Made by a program: the position numbers and the translations under genes. Shown here in pieces: positions 1 to 8,194 of a DNA stretch of 36,923 bases. How positions within the stretch are numbered: position 1 is the stretch's first letter; the number at the start of each line of letters is the position of its first letter. Source of the stretch: an uncultured Methanomicrobiales archaeon. GTDB lineage: Archaea; Halobacteriota; Methanomicrobia; Methanomicrobiales; Methanospirillaceae. The DNA lies in assembly GCA_903819595.1 (NCBI GenBank), contig CAIJED010000047.1, positions 1 to 36,923 on the forward strand, read 5' to 3'. The notes beneath the pieces are model-generated. The model worked only from the letters and a program-made list of their open reading frames with translations, ran no database searches and was not told the DNA's origin.

Positions 1-825
1 TATTCGCAGATTCTTGGTGCAAGAATCTCACAACGGCTTGGTGTGGGCCTTGTAGACGTAAAGTTCTCGAAATTCCCAGACGGTGAATTGTATTTACGGG
101 CGGGTGCCCTTGACGAGGAAATGGTCATTGTGGGCTCGGTGACGGGCAGCGATGCACTTGTCCAGCTGCTCCTTCTTATCGATGCGTGCAGTGAATCTGA
201 TAACCGCCTCGTAATTCCATACATGGGCTATGCCCGGCAGGACAAACAGTTCCATCCCGGAGAACCATTAAGTGCCCGGGCAATAGCCGCAGCAGTGGCA
301 AACAATGTCAACAGTATCTGCACGGTGAACATCCACGACGAAGATGTGCTCAGGCATTTCGGCCTCCCCACCCGCAATACCTCCCTCGGGCAGGAGATCT
401 CTGATTATCTTATGTCGCAATTTTCAAATCCTGTGATCCTTGCACCTGACGATGGAGCCCGTTATTTCGCCGAACAAATTGCAGGACCAGGGAACTGGGA
501 ATTTGACCAGCTGGAAAAAACACGGATATCCGGAGAATCTGTCAGGATGGATAAAAAAGATCTCCGGACTGCAGGAAGGGATGTGGTGATTGTTGATGAC
601 ATCATCTCCACGGGCGGGACTATCGCTGCGGCTGCCGGAATGCTGTACGAACAAGGGGCTAAAAGTGTTCATGCCGCCTGCGTACACGGTGTATTTACCG
701 GTGGCGCCTATACCCACCTCGCGGCGGCAGGAATTAAATCAGTGATCTGCAGCGATACCATCGAGCGGGCATGCAGCCAGGTATCTGCCGCAGGAATTGT
801 GGCAAAGGCACTATCTGAATGTTAA
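1..825 (+). CDS. prs: Ribose-phosphate pyrophosphokinase (PRPP synthase), 5' truncated by the window edge
   Basis: Makes PRPP from ribose-5-phosphate and ATP for nucleotide, histidine and tryptophan synthesis in the cytoplasm. Frame 1 is open from base 1, and the codons before the ORF-track GTG at 43 read as typical Prs (SQILGARISQRLG), so the true start lies upstream of the window. Visible family motifs are FPDGELYLR near the N-terminus, the ATP-binding flexible-loop region YMGYARQDKQF, and the C-terminal PRPP-binding loop VDDIISTGGTIAAAA. The gene ends inside rtcA with a 7-nt overlap (819-825), which suggests translational coupling. Only a few dozen N-terminal residues or fewer should be missing. 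Its neighbour gfcR has a PRPP-binding fold, so PRPP is a theme of this block. Confidence 0.95.
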   Translation, partial: YSQILGARISQRLGVGLVDVKFSKFPDGELYLRAGALDEEMVIVGSVTGSDALVQLLLLIDACSESDNRLVIPYMGYARQDKQFHPGEPLSARAIAAAVANNVNSICTVNIHDEDVLRHFGLPTRNTSLGQEISDYLMSQFSNPVILAPDDGARYFAEQIAGPGNWEFDQLEKTRISGESVRMDKKDLRTAGRDVVIVDDIISTGGTIAAAAGMLYEQGAKSVHAACVHGVFTGGAYTHLAAAGIKSVICSDTIERACSQVSAAGIVAKALSEC

Positions 826-1802
826 CCATCGACGGGTCAGACCTTGAGGGAGGAGGCCAGATCGTTCGCACTGCTGTGGCACTATCCGCAATCACCAGGA
901 CACCCGTCACCATCCATACCATCCGGGCCGGAAGGGACCGCCCAGGCCTCGCAGCACAGCATATCGCGGCGGTACAGGCTGTCGCAAAAATATGTCACGC
1001 CCGTTGCGAGGGCCTGAGTACCGGGAGCAACCGGATAATTTTCACGCCAGATGATCCAGTCAGGGGGGATATCCATATTGATATTGGTACTGCCGGGAGC
1101 ATTCCACTCGTTATCCAGGCCTGGCTGCCTGTTGCACTTCATGTAGGAGGGTCTATTACAATTTCGGGGGGGACAGAAGTCGAAAACAGCCCGACAATCG
1201 ACTATGTGCAGCACCTGCAGATGAATTTTCTTAAACAAACAGGTGCGGACCTGGACATGACCATTGTAAACAGGGGTTACTATCCGAAAGGTGGGGGACT
1301 GGTCAGGGTAACCGTTGAAAAACCAGTGAATCTTATGATATTCCACCCGGAAACACCAGGGATTTCAGGATTACATATTTTCTCCTGTTCATCCCACCTT
1401 CCGCCCCATGTCACAGAAAGGCAGGCAGAATCTGCGAAAGGCCACCTGGGCGAAAGCAGTGAGGTAATTCATATCCAGAAAGATGTCAGGCAGGGTCCGG
1501 GAATCGGAAGTTCTGTTACCCTCGTGTGTGGCTGGAAAGGGTCATCTGCAATAGGGCGGAGAGGTATGTCGGCAGAAATAGTCGGAGAAATTGCAGCTGG
1601 ACGACTGCTTGATGAACTGAAGAAAACCGGCGCAGTCGATGTGCACCTTGCTGACCAGCTCCTCATCTATCTCGCACAATATGGGGGGTCATTTGTGGCC
1701 ACGGGTTGTTCCCTCCACGCCCGGTCCGTCTGTTCAGTCCTTGCCCGGTTCGGTTTCCGGGTGAATGTGGAACAACGCAGGGGGGTTGTTTTCAGCTCAT
1801 GA
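819..1802 (+). CDS. rtcA: RNA 3'-terminal phosphate cyclase
   Basis: Converts RNA 3'-phosphate ends to 2',3'-cyclic phosphates using ATP through a covalent His-AMP intermediate. The 327-residue product has the normal family length. It opens with the hallmark IDGSDLEGGGQIVRTA segment and has the NRGYYPKGGG motif in the middle and GPGIGSSVTL later. The C-terminal segment SLHARSVCSVLARF places a histidine at about residue 300, the expected position of the adenylated catalytic His; this alignment is by eye. The start overlaps the end of prs and the stop (TGA at 1800-1802) overlaps the ATG of nob1, so the three genes look like one coupled operon with two RNA-processing enzymes side by side. Confidence 0.93.
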   Translation: MLTIDGSDLEGGGQIVRTAVALSAITRTPVTIHTIRAGRDRPGLAAQHIAAVQAVAKICHARCEGLSTGSNRIIFTPDDPVRGDIHIDIGTAGSIPLVIQAWLPVALHVGGSITISGGTEVENSPTIDYVQHLQMNFLKQTGADLDMTIVNRGYYPKGGGLVRVTVEKPVNLMIFHPETPGISGLHIFSCSSHLPPHVTERQAESAKGHLGESSEVIHIQKDVRQGPGIGSSVTLVCGWKGSSAIGRRGMSAEIVGEIAAGRLLDELKKTGAVDVHLADQLLIYLAQYGGSFVATGCSLHARSVCSVLARFGFRVNVEQRRGVVFSS

Positions 1803-2254
1803 TCTCAATCCTTGATTCATCGGTTTTTTTTTCGGATTTCCCCCCTGAGTTCCCCGCATACACCACACATTCGGTGGTTGCAGAGTTGATCGACCTGCGG
1901 TCAAAATGCCGTTACGAGGCATTTCTGGTGTCAGGTCTCATCGTGATGCAACCGGGCCCTGAATTTTCCGGGCGTGTACAGGAAGCTGCAGCACGAACCG
2001 GTGACGCATCAGTTCTTTCCATCACTGATTTTGACCTGCTCATGCTTGCACTCGAACTGAACGGCACAATTATCACGGACGATTTTGCAGTGCAGAACGT
2101 CGCACGGAAACTCGGGATTATGACCATGCCGATCCACCAGAGGTCCGCGCGAGCGAGGGTCTGGAAATTCCGCTGCTCGGGATGCGGGCGTTATTTCCCA
2201 AAAACCGGGGAATGTCCGGTCTGTGGCTCGCTCATCAAAAGAAAACTTAAATAG
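1799..2254 (+). CDS. nob1: Archaeal Nob1: PIN-domain rRNA endonuclease with zinc ribbon
   Basis: Likely the endonuclease that trims the 3' end of 16S rRNA during small-subunit maturation. The ORF track begins at 1706 inside rtcA, but the better start is the ATG at 1799, which overlaps the rtcA stop as ATGA and begins the PIN domain directly ([11 protein letters not shown]). With that start the protein has 151 residues. Acidic PIN residues are visible at D6, E29, D77/D79 and D94/D95. A C-terminal zinc ribbon uses C126, C129, C139 and C142 (CSGCG...CPVCG), followed by a basic tail. The PIN plus zinc-ribbon order is that of archaeal Nob1. Adjacent rtcA and nob1 suggest a shared RNA-end-processing context. 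Confidence 0.9.
   Translation: MISILDSSVFFSDFPPEFPAYTTHSVVAELIDLRSKCRYEAFLVSGLIVMQPGPEFSGRVQEAAARTGDASVLSITDFDLLMLALELNGTIITDDFAVQNVARKLGIMTMPIHQRSARARVWKFRCSGCGRYFPKTGECPVCGSLIKRKLK
2246..2254 (+). promoter_or_regulatory. TATA-like box for leaderless gfcR transcript
   Basis: CTTAAATAG lies over the nob1 stop codon. Its centre is about 25 nt before the gfcR ATG at 2275, the archaeal TATA-to-TSS distance, and no Shine-Dalgarno precedes that ATG. This suggests a leaderless transcript in addition to any read-through from nob1. Confidence 0.5.
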
Positions 2255-2274
2255 ATGGCTGTTTACCTCTGTTC

Positions 2275-2895
2275 ATGTCATCCCTCGATGAGCTGATCAG
2301 AAAAGCGAAAGAGCTTCTCTCTGAAGGCCACAGTCCGGGTCAGATCGCTGACGAACTCTCACTTTCAATGGAGACCGTCACCTGGCTCTTAACGCAGGTA
2401 AAAGGTACAGACATACCGAAAGATGTGCACATCGACTGGACCAGCGTGAGCACTGAAGCCTCACTCCTGACAGCGATGGCGGATATGCTGCTTGCAAGGC
2501 TTCAATGCGCCCGGGGCGTTTTATCTACGTGCTCATGCGAGTCAGATGACCGACAGGAAGTGATTGTCGGGATAGCACTATCCGGAATTCCCCTTGCCAC
2601 CCTGATGGCAGCATCAATGGGGGCAAAACTTGCAATTTACCACCCGGTCAAACAGAGCTCAAGTGAAAAACCGATCGGGTCCATCAGCGGGAATTTTGCT
2701 ATGGTCAAAGATGAGTCCTGCATTATCGTCGATGATGTGATCACCTCCGGAAATACCATGCGAGAGATGGTGAAGTACCTACGTAAACATAAGGCAACCC
2801 CGACCGCAATTCTTGTAATATTCGACAAGCGCGGTATCAGCGATATTGACGGGGTTCCGGTATATAGTCTCTTTAAAATCTCGCGCATTGACTGA
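2275..2895 (+). CDS. gfcR: GfcR-type transcriptional regulator (HTH plus phosphoribosyltransferase domain)
   Basis: Archaeal regulator of the orotate-phosphoribosyltransferase-like family; characterised haloarchaeal GfcR controls central sugar metabolism. The 206-residue product starts with a helix-turn-helix (about residues 1-45, [22 protein letters not shown]). The PRTase fold follows, with the PRPP-binding motif [16 protein letters not shown] near residues 155-170. The N-terminal DNA-binding domain and the lack of a clear catalytic orotate-site pattern argue against a true PyrE. It sits 20 nt after nob1 and close to prs, which makes PRPP sensing attractive but unproven. The target genes cannot be read from this sequence. 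Confidence 0.85.
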   Translation: MSSLDELIRKAKELLSEGHSPGQIADELSLSMETVTWLLTQVKGTDIPKDVHIDWTSVSTEASLLTAMADMLLARLQCARGVLSTCSCESDDRQEVIVGIALSGIPLATLMAASMGAKLAIYHPVKQSSSEKPIGSISGNFAMVKDESCIIVDDVITSGNTMREMVKYLRKHKATPTAILVIFDKRGISDIDGVPVYSLFKISRID

Positions 2896-2918
2896 AAGGA
2901 GTGACACACCGTATTCCC

Positions 2919-2947
2919 ATATAGAATCACTTATATAGAAGTTCTAT
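2919..2947 (+). promoter_or_regulatory. Thermosome promoter: TATA box with overlapping palindrome
   Basis: TTATATA (2931-2937) is a good TATA box about 26 nt before a predicted start near 2960. It runs into the perfect palindrome ATAGAA-G-TTCTAT (2935-2947). ATATAGAA also occurs 14 nt upstream (2919-2926). The palindrome between TATA and the transcription start is where archaeal heat-shock repressors are known to bind; its use here is inference. Confidence 0.55.
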
Positions 2948-2966
2948 TCCATCTTTTTACCACATT

Positions 2967-2972
2967 GGAGGG
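2967..2972 (+). promoter_or_regulatory. Shine-Dalgarno of thermosome gene
   Basis: GGAGGG six nucleotides before the ATG at 2979, a strong archaeal ribosome-binding site that fixes the start. Confidence 0.7.
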
Positions 2973-2978
2973 TTCACT

Positions 2979-4574
2979 ATGTTAGCCGGACAACAAGTAA
3001 TAATTCTTAGACAGGATGTAGAGCGAAATCGTGGCCAGGAGGCCCAGCGCTCCAATATCGTTGCAGCAAAGGCCATTGCAGGTGCCGTAAGGACAACACT
3101 CGGCCCACGTGGAATGGACAAAATGCTGGTCAGTTCTACAGGCGATGTGGTGATCACAAACGATGGTGCCACAATCCTGCAGGAGATCTCAGTGCAGCAC
3201 CCGGGCGCCAAGATGGTGATCGAGGTGGCAAAAGCACAGGACGACGAAGTAGGAGATGGAACCACCACCGCCGTTGTCCTTGTCGGTGCACTGATGGAGC
3301 AGGCAGAGCTGATGCTCGCAAAGAAAATCCACCCGACTGTCATCGCCCAGGGCTACCGGTTAGGTATGGGGAAGGCTCTTGAAATCATAAAGAACCTCTC
3401 TATCAAGGTCGATCCCTTTGACAGAAAGACTCTGCTAAAGATCGCTGATACAGCGATGACAGGAAAATCCATTGAATCAGTCAAGGGAAAACTTGATGGA
3501 ATTGTTGTTGATGCCGTAATGGCAATCGCAGATAAATCCAGCGGGAAAGTCCTGGCTGATGAGGACGATGTCATCATCAAGAAGCAGAAAGGCGCCAGTA
3601 TGGACGATGCCGAGCTGATCAAGGGTATTGTTATCGATAAGAAACGCGTGAACGAGACAATGCCGAAGCGGATCAAATCAGCAAAAGTCGCCCTTGTCGC
3701 CAGTCCTTTGGAGATCAAAAAGACTCAGGTCAAGGCGAAGATCAAGATCACTTCGAGCGAACAGATGGATGCGTTTGGCCTTCAGGAACGCGAAACACTG
3801 AAGAAACTTTCGGATGCCGTGATCGCGAGCGGTGCCAACGTCCTTCTCTGCCAGAAAGGAATCGCCGATCCGATCCAGTTCTACCTTGGGAAAGCAGGCG
3901 TCCTCGCTGTTGAAGACGTCGCAGAAGACGACATGAAAAATGCGGCAAAAGCACTGGGGGCCTCGGTCATGAACAAGGCAGAAGACCTGACACCAGGTGT
4001 TCTTGGTTCCGCAGAGCTGGTCGAGGAATCAGACGATATCGATATCATCAGGATCGAAGGGTGCAAGAACCCGAAGACCACCACAATTCTCCTCAGGGGG
4101 ACCTCAGATTACCTGCTTGATGAACTCGAACGCGCAGTTGTCGACGGCACCCGTGTCGTTATGGACACCATGGAGGACGCGAGCTTCCTCGTCGGGGGAG
4201 GGGCTGTTGAGACAGAACTTGTCCTCGGGATCCGTGATTATGCATCAACAGTCGGCGGACGTGTCCAGCTTGCAATTGAGGCATATGCAGCTTCCTTTGA
4301 AGTGATCCCGCTCACTCTCGCAGAGAACTCAGGATACAATATGATCGATAAACTTGTCAACCTGAAAAATGCCCATGCAAAGGGGCAGAAAAATGCAGGC
4401 CTCAATGTGTACAACGGGGAAATTATCGACATGTTAAAAGAAGGAGTCATTGAACCTTCACGGTCGAAGCGACAGTCAATCCAGAGCTCGGCAGAGTCAG
4501 CAATCATGCTCATACGGGTAGATGACATGATGATTACCCAGAACAAGGCACCCCAGGGCGGAATGAATTATTAA
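2979..4574 (+). CDS. Thermosome subunit (group II chaperonin)
   Basis: ATP-driven folding chamber of archaea (CCT/TF55 family). The full 531-residue length fits. Visible motifs include [13 protein letters not shown] (about 39-51), [12 protein letters not shown] (58-69), the ATP-hydrolysis motif [11 protein letters not shown] with Asp 93, and the C-terminal equatorial signature [10 protein letters not shown]. The tail ends QGGMNY, a short version of the Gly/Met-rich C-terminus that projects into the cavity. The gene stands alone with its own promoter and terminator. Many methanogens encode several thermosome subunits, and the sequence alone does not say whether this is alpha, beta or a single type. 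Confidence 0.97.
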   Translation: MLAGQQVIILRQDVERNRGQEAQRSNIVAAKAIAGAVRTTLGPRGMDKMLVSSTGDVVITNDGATILQEISVQHPGAKMVIEVAKAQDDEVGDGTTTAVVLVGALMEQAELMLAKKIHPTVIAQGYRLGMGKALEIIKNLSIKVDPFDRKTLLKIADTAMTGKSIESVKGKLDGIVVDAVMAIADKSSGKVLADEDDVIIKKQKGASMDDAELIKGIVIDKKRVNETMPKRIKSAKVALVASPLEIKKTQVKAKIKITSSEQMDAFGLQERETLKKLSDAVIASGANVLLCQKGIADPIQFYLGKAGVLAVEDVAEDDMKNAAKALGASVMNKAEDLTPGVLGSAELVEESDDIDIIRIEGCKNPKTTTILLRGTSDYLLDELERAVVDGTRVVMDTMEDASFLVGGGAVETELVLGIRDYASTVGGRVQLAIEAYAASFEVIPLTLAENSGYNMIDKLVNLKNAHAKGQKNAGLNVYNGEIIDMLKEGVIEPSRSKRQSIQSSAESAIMLIRVDDMMITQNKAPQGGMNY

Positions 4575-4587
4575 AATTATAAAAAAA

Positions 4588-4610
4588 TGAGGTTAACCCC
4601 CTCTTTTAAT
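4588..4610 (+). terminator. Hairpin plus T-run terminator after thermosome
   Basis: AAAAATGAGG and CCTCTTTT flank a short TTAACCC loop, giving a GAGG/CCTC stem extended by A-T pairs and followed by TTTTAATATTT. It separates the chaperonin gene from the tRNA. Confidence 0.55.
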
Positions 4611-4683
4611 ATTTGTACACATCCGTGGTCACTGTCGTGCCCTTTCGGGACTTTTCATCATTGACCTCCATATTCCGATATCC

Positions 4684-4690
4684 TTATACA
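4684..4690 (+). promoter_or_regulatory. TATA-like box for tRNA-Ser
   Basis: TTATACA ends about 30 nt before the tRNA 5' end, at a suitable distance for a short 5' leader that RNase P would remove. Confidence 0.4.
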
Positions 4691-4720
4691 AAATACGGGA
4701 AAACGTATCATATCTGTCAT

Positions 4721-4805
4721 GCCGAGGTAGTCTAGTCCGGGAAGGCGGTAGCCTCGAAAGCTACTGGCGCCCTGCGCCTCGGGAGTTCAAATCTCCCCCT
4801 CGGCG
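4721..4805 (+). tRNA. tRNA-Ser (anticodon CGA)
   Basis: The cloverleaf can be folded by hand. Acceptor arms are GCCGAGG (4721-4727) and CCTCGGC (4798-4804), with discriminator G at 4805. The anticodon stem is GTAGC/GCTAC around loop CTCGAAA, so the anticodon is CGA, reading UCG serine codons. A long variable arm GGCGC-CCT-GCGCC is diagnostic of a class II tRNA such as Ser. The T arm is GGGAG-TTCAAAT-CTCCC. CCA is not encoded and no intron is visible. Confidence 0.95.
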
Positions 4806-5110
4806 TAATATTCCGTATTCCACCATTCACGAGTTTTGTTTTGCGGTACCCAACCCTTGATCCTTCACCCGGGTGTCCCTATCCGGTAATAAAAAATATC
4901 TCAAATAAATTCTGAGTTTTCACTCGTTTCAACAAGACATTCCTGATGATTTGTGTGCTGCGGCCCTTTTTTGAATATTTTATCGCACCTTCCACGTCAC
5001 CATTGTTCGTACGATACTGGATGCACATCGTAATTTGCTGCATTTTTCAGACAAGATCTATGAGAATTAATTTCAGGACGGTACACCGATAATCTATTTG
5101 CCAAAATGCA
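4806..5110. other. Intergenic stretch without recognised features
   Basis: AT-rich DNA between the tRNA and the next gene. I see no convincing ORF, RNA fold or repeat beyond the unresolved promoter of the downstream gene. Confidence 0.5.
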
Positions 5111-5932
5111 ATGGTTGGAGAACTCGTAAAAAAAGTCAAGATTCGAAATCTTCATTTTCATTCCAAAAAAATAACATCACAAAAGAGCCACATAGCTCAT
5201 CATGAATCCGTCGCGGTGATCATCGTTTCTCTCGTCCCGATACCTTTTCAGATAATCGCACTTACACAGGAAAGAAACAGCCTGTTTGAGTACCCAATAG
5301 ACCGCCTCGCCAGCATCATCGGGGAGCTCGGTTTCCGGTGTACCAACTGCGCACGCTGCTGTACGCATGCATTCAACGGCCACGTTTTTCTCCTTGATCA
5401 CGATGTTGCAACAATCAAAACTATTGATCCCCAGGCCCTTGAACCCGCCCCGTACCCGGAATTCTGTGACCAGAATGGCATTTTTTACGTATCAGGGTAT
5501 GCATTGCGGACGAAAGATGACACCGTCGGATCCTGCTGGTTTCTGGAAAACGGCCGGTGCCGGATCTATGACCAGCGGTTTTCCATTTGCCGGATATACC
5601 CTTACATGCTGCACCGCGAACCCGATGAACGGGGAAAAGTCGACTGGCGACAACTGTCAGGACTAAATGAGCATGGGGACTATCACCATGATATCACCAT
5701 GGAAGAGTGCCTTTCCCTCGCCCACCAGGTTAAAGAGTTCGAAAATGCAATCCTGTCACAGGAGATATCGTTCCTGGAATTAATTCAGGACTATTTTGTA
5801 ACGCATCATCTGCGACATGTACAGAAAGTATATGATGACCGGATGAAACGATTCAAAAAGGGAGAAGCCGTCAATGTAATGGTCTATTGTGCCGGTGGAC
5901 TGGTAGAGCACCAGTTGGTTCGACACGACTGA
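5111..5932 (+). CDS. YkgJ-family cysteine-cluster protein (putative metal-binding)
   Basis: The protein carries the family signature CxxCxxCC at C77, C80, C83 and C84 (RCTNCARCC). Further cysteines lie at C119, C142, C150 and C160, including the typical C-x7-C-RIYDQR-x3-CRIYPYM pattern. The family is annotated as a zinc- or iron-chelating domain with no settled biochemical role, and some members are linked to Fe-S or oxidoreductase functions. The first 50-55 residues before FEYPIDRLASIIGELGFRC do not resemble the family and lack a clear Shine-Dalgarno, so the true start may be downstream (for example the in-frame GTG near 5216). The gene is monocistronic by spacing. Function beyond metal binding is unknown. 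Confidence 0.8.
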   Translation: MVGELVKKVKIRNLHFHSKKITSQKSHIAHHESVAVIIVSLVPIPFQIIALTQERNSLFEYPIDRLASIIGELGFRCTNCARCCTHAFNGHVFLLDHDVATIKTIDPQALEPAPYPEFCDQNGIFYVSGYALRTKDDTVGSCWFLENGRCRIYDQRFSICRIYPYMLHREPDERGKVDWRQLSGLNEHGDYHHDITMEECLSLAHQVKEFENAILSQEISFLELIQDYFVTHHLRHVQKVYDDRMKRFKKGEAVNVMVYCAGGLVEHQLVRHD

Positions 5933-5952
5933 CCCCGCACCCGGACTTTTCA

Positions 5953-6249
5953 TCACCCTTTATCTCCGGGGTCATCATCGTCCGGGGGTACCATCGTTAT
6001 TTCCCACCCCTCTTCATCGAATTCCAAGACTCCTTCCCCATTACATTGTGGACATTCAATCTCCGGACTTTCGCCACATTCAGCCATCATCGGCCCTTCA
6101 TCACCGTCTGATTCCAACCTTTCTGCTTTTGCGTGGACCTGAAAATGGCGCTTCACTTCATCAGATTTCAGCGCACTATAAATCCGAAAACGCTCATTCG
6201 CGATGGTACCGGTACCTTTACAGCGTTTACATGTGAGTAAAATTGTCAT
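5953..6249 (-). CDS. Small protein with two DnaJ-type CxxCxGxG half motifs
   Basis: 98 residues. CKRCKGTGTI occurs at residues 7-16 and CPQCNGEGVL near residue 66. They are the same CxxCxGxG element that forms the zinc centres of DnaJ. Here only two copies exist, separated by about 50 residues of charged, probably helical sequence, so they would build one zinc site. The C-terminus is very acidic (DDDDPGD). There is no J domain. The ATG at 6249 lacks a Shine-Dalgarno but has an AT-rich TATA-like stretch about 26-30 nt upstream. It converges with the YkgJ-type gene. Role unknown; protein or RNA binding, or a redox zinc switch, are possibilities only. Confidence 0.7.
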   Translation of the reverse strand: MTILLTCKRCKGTGTIANERFRIYSALKSDEVKRHFQVHAKAERLESDGDEGPMMAECGESPEIECPQCNGEGVLEFDEEGWEITMVPPDDDDPGDKG

Positions 6250-6427
6250 GTATATGGTCGGTAGTAAATTCCACTGATAATAATTGAATTTTTCCTAATG
6301 TCTTTTCTTCATCTGAAATTATGGCAGGAAGTGAAGGCAACGGTATATTCTTCATAAATCCATTAGTACTCAGGCTACCCACCGGCACAGGGAAACCAGT
6401 TATATGATACAGAACAGACAGAATAGT

Positions 6428-6928
6428 ATGAAAATCAAGGCCATAACAGGAATACTCTTCATCCTGGCTATCCTCGTGATGGTTGCCGGATGTACCCAGG
6501 CACCCTCGCAGGCTCCGGTATCCACGACGGCGACAACCCCGGGAACACCCGTACGGACCGTTATGCCAACAAATGTTTCAACACTGGTCATCGTTCCTAC
6601 CATCACACCCGGTGTGGTCCAGACCCTCCCTGAGGCCTACGCCGTGGAAGTCCAGGTCGCCAGCAATGGGATCTCGGTGGACCCGAAAATTATCACCACG
6701 TTCCGCGGGGGCAGAGGCATCAACTTTGTCACCCAGGTCGAAGTAATAAATACGAGGGGAGACGGGAAAACAGAAAGTGCAATAAAGAATCACCCGAATA
6801 TTGGTGATACCATTGAATTGTCATCATCCGGCGGAGACAACGACCGTATTTCAGTATACCTGACAATTTCCAACGGCCAGCGATACCTGATATTTGACCA
6901 GGTGGTCTCCCTGAAACAGAGGGGTTAA
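6428..6928 (+). CDS. Secreted lipoprotein of unknown function
   Basis: A signal peptide (MKIKAITGILFILAILVMVAGC) ends in a lipobox-like AGC, so the mature protein would be lipid-anchored outside the cell. A Thr/Pro-rich linker of about 45 residues follows, of the kind common in Methanomicrobiales surface proteins. The C-terminal domain of roughly 95 residues (from YAVEVQVASNG) looks beta-rich and I do not recognise it. The ORF track starts eight residues earlier at 6404. I prefer the ATG at 6428 because it gives a normal signal-peptide n-region, but neither start has a strong ribosome-binding site. Confidence 0.75.
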   Translation: MKIKAITGILFILAILVMVAGCTQAPSQAPVSTTATTPGTPVRTVMPTNVSTLVIVPTITPGVVQTLPEAYAVEVQVASNGISVDPKIITTFRGGRGINFVTQVEVINTRGDGKTESAIKNHPNIGDTIELSSSGGDNDRISVYLTISNGQRYLIFDQVVSLKQRG

Positions 6929-6952
6929 GTCCCCGGCCCTGCAATTTTTTTT
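6921..6952 (+). terminator. Hairpin around the lipoprotein stop codon, then T-run
   Basis: GGGG-TTAAGT-CCCC (6921-6934) puts the TAA stop in the loop. It is followed by eight T residues at 6945-6952. Likely terminator; the stem is short. Confidence 0.45.
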
Positions 6953-7062
6953 AGTATGCCAGGCACGGGATATAATAATGATCCCGGAATTACTCAAAGC
7001 CCGTAGTTCATCCAGATGTGGTTGAGATACAACCTGATTTTTCTCTGCTGCGACCAGATTCG

Positions 7063-7461
7063 TCAGGGGACTTTTATTCCGTTACCGATAAAAACAGCGG
7101 CCAGGCGGTCATCTGTATATACAGAAACCCGGTAGAGTGAGCACAACTCATTCCCTGATACACGTTCTGCGGTTGCTTTAAGAGGACCACTTGCAGGACT
7201 GATATATTGAATGGTTGCCGATAATGCGACCTGTCGTTCACCGTGCATATTTGCAGCGATACCAAACGCATGGTCTGCAAGAGAAAAGACTGCACCCCCG
7301 TGAGCGACTCCGTTGGGACTTGCTTTTCCTTCCGGGGTCATCGTGACAATGACCCTTGTGTCATCTGCTTCCGCAACTTTCAATCCAAGTAGTTGGGCAA
7401 ATTCACACGAATCAAATGTCTCAATAATCTTTTGCCTGGCTGTTTTCCCAGTTGGTTTCAT
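7063..7461 (-). CDS. Hotdog-fold thioesterase, PaaI-like
   Basis: Probable acyl-CoA or aryl-CoA thioesterase. The single hotdog domain shows the family core NGVAHGGAVFSLADHAFGIAAN, where the Asp follows the helix as in PaaI-type active sites, and a TIQYISPASGPL strand. The ORF track starts at 7590 inside the glycosyltransferase gene; the 43 additional residues look unlike the family. I chose the ATG at 7461, 34 nt after the glycosyltransferase stop and preceded by a GTGAG stretch, which gives 132 residues, the normal length. It is last in the glycan operon, but its substrate and any link to glycans are unknown. Confidence 0.85.
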   Translation of the reverse strand: MKPTGKTARQKIIETFDSCEFAQLLGLKVAEADDTRVIVTMTPEGKASPNGVAHGGAVFSLADHAFGIAANMHGERQVALSATIQYISPASGPLKATAERVSGNELCSLYRVSVYTDDRLAAVFIGNGIKVP

Positions 7462-7495
7462 CTGGCACTCACGGGATTCCAGTAACCTGGAATTC

Positions 7496-8194
7496 TTACT
7501 TGTATTCCCTTTTCGTATAACTATGCTTTTCTGAGGATCCCCCGTGTGATACGATATAGAGCCATTCATACAGGGATTTGAGAGTTCCATACTGCTGGTA
7601 CCGGCGCATGGAGAAACCCACCCTTACCCGGTTTGAAAACTTTACCTTCCCAAGTTTCCTCATGCGGCGGGCAATCTCAAGATCGTCACCGGCATCGACA
7701 GTCCGGTACATCCCGGCCAGTATGAAAGCACCCCGGTCAAACGCGGTGTTACAGCCGAGCGTGTAATAAAGGGCACCGGAATAATATCCGATCCTGGCAA
7801 ACATGTTTGCAAAAAACAAGGACAACCGGTTCTTTATACCCGCCTCAATCGGGTCAACAGGTCCGTAGAGTTGGACAATCGGTTGTTTTGAAAACTCGTC
7901 CCTGATATTTTCCAGCCAGTCCACAGGTAGTATACAATCGGCATCGGTTGTAACAATGATCTCGCCCTTTGACCTCATCACCCCGTCATTCCGGGCCCCC
8001 CCGACCTTGGCACTTGTCTGGATAAAAACAAGATCTGCATAACGCTCTGCAATATCACGTGTATGGTCTGACGAATTGCCATCGACGACAATTATCTCAT
8101 ACTCCCCCCTTGGAATTGTCTGTTTTTGCAAAGATTCGAGACACCGGGCGATATTTGTCTCCTCGTTATAGGAGGGAATAATAACAGAAATCAT
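7496..8194 (-). CDS. Family 2 glycosyltransferase
   Basis: Inverting GT-A glycosyltransferase acting on a nucleotide-sugar donor, probably at the cytoplasmic membrane face. It begins MISVIIPSYNEETNIARCLESL, the classical GT2 start. Nucleotide-binding acid residues appear in VVDGNSSDHT, and the metal-binding DxD motif in TTDADCILP near residue 85. A GCNTAFDRGAF segment and an acidic DAGDDLEIARRMRKLG acceptor region follow. The length of 232 residues is short but complete for the soluble catalytic domain; there is no obvious membrane helix. The start overlaps the GT4 stop by 4 nt (ATGA), so the two are translationally coupled. Acceptor unknown. Confidence 0.92.
   Translation of the reverse strand: MISVIIPSYNEETNIARCLESLQKQTIPRGEYEIIVVDGNSSDHTRDIAERYADLVFIQTSAKVGGARNDGVMRSKGEIIVTTDADCILPVDWLENIRDEFSKQPIVQLYGPVDPIEAGIKNRLSLFFANMFARIGYYSGALYYTLGCNTAFDRGAFILAGMYRTVDAGDDLEIARRMRKLGKVKFSNRVRVGFSMRRYQQYGTLKSLYEWLYIVSHGGSSEKHSYTKREYK

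Noticed and set aside
1706-1798. N-terminal extension of the Nob1 ORF
   Set aside because: Entirely inside rtcA, and the ATG at 1799 begins the PIN domain exactly.
7462-7590. N-terminal extension of the thioesterase ORF
   Set aside because: Overlaps the glycosyltransferase coding end; the ATG at 7461 gives the normal hotdog length.
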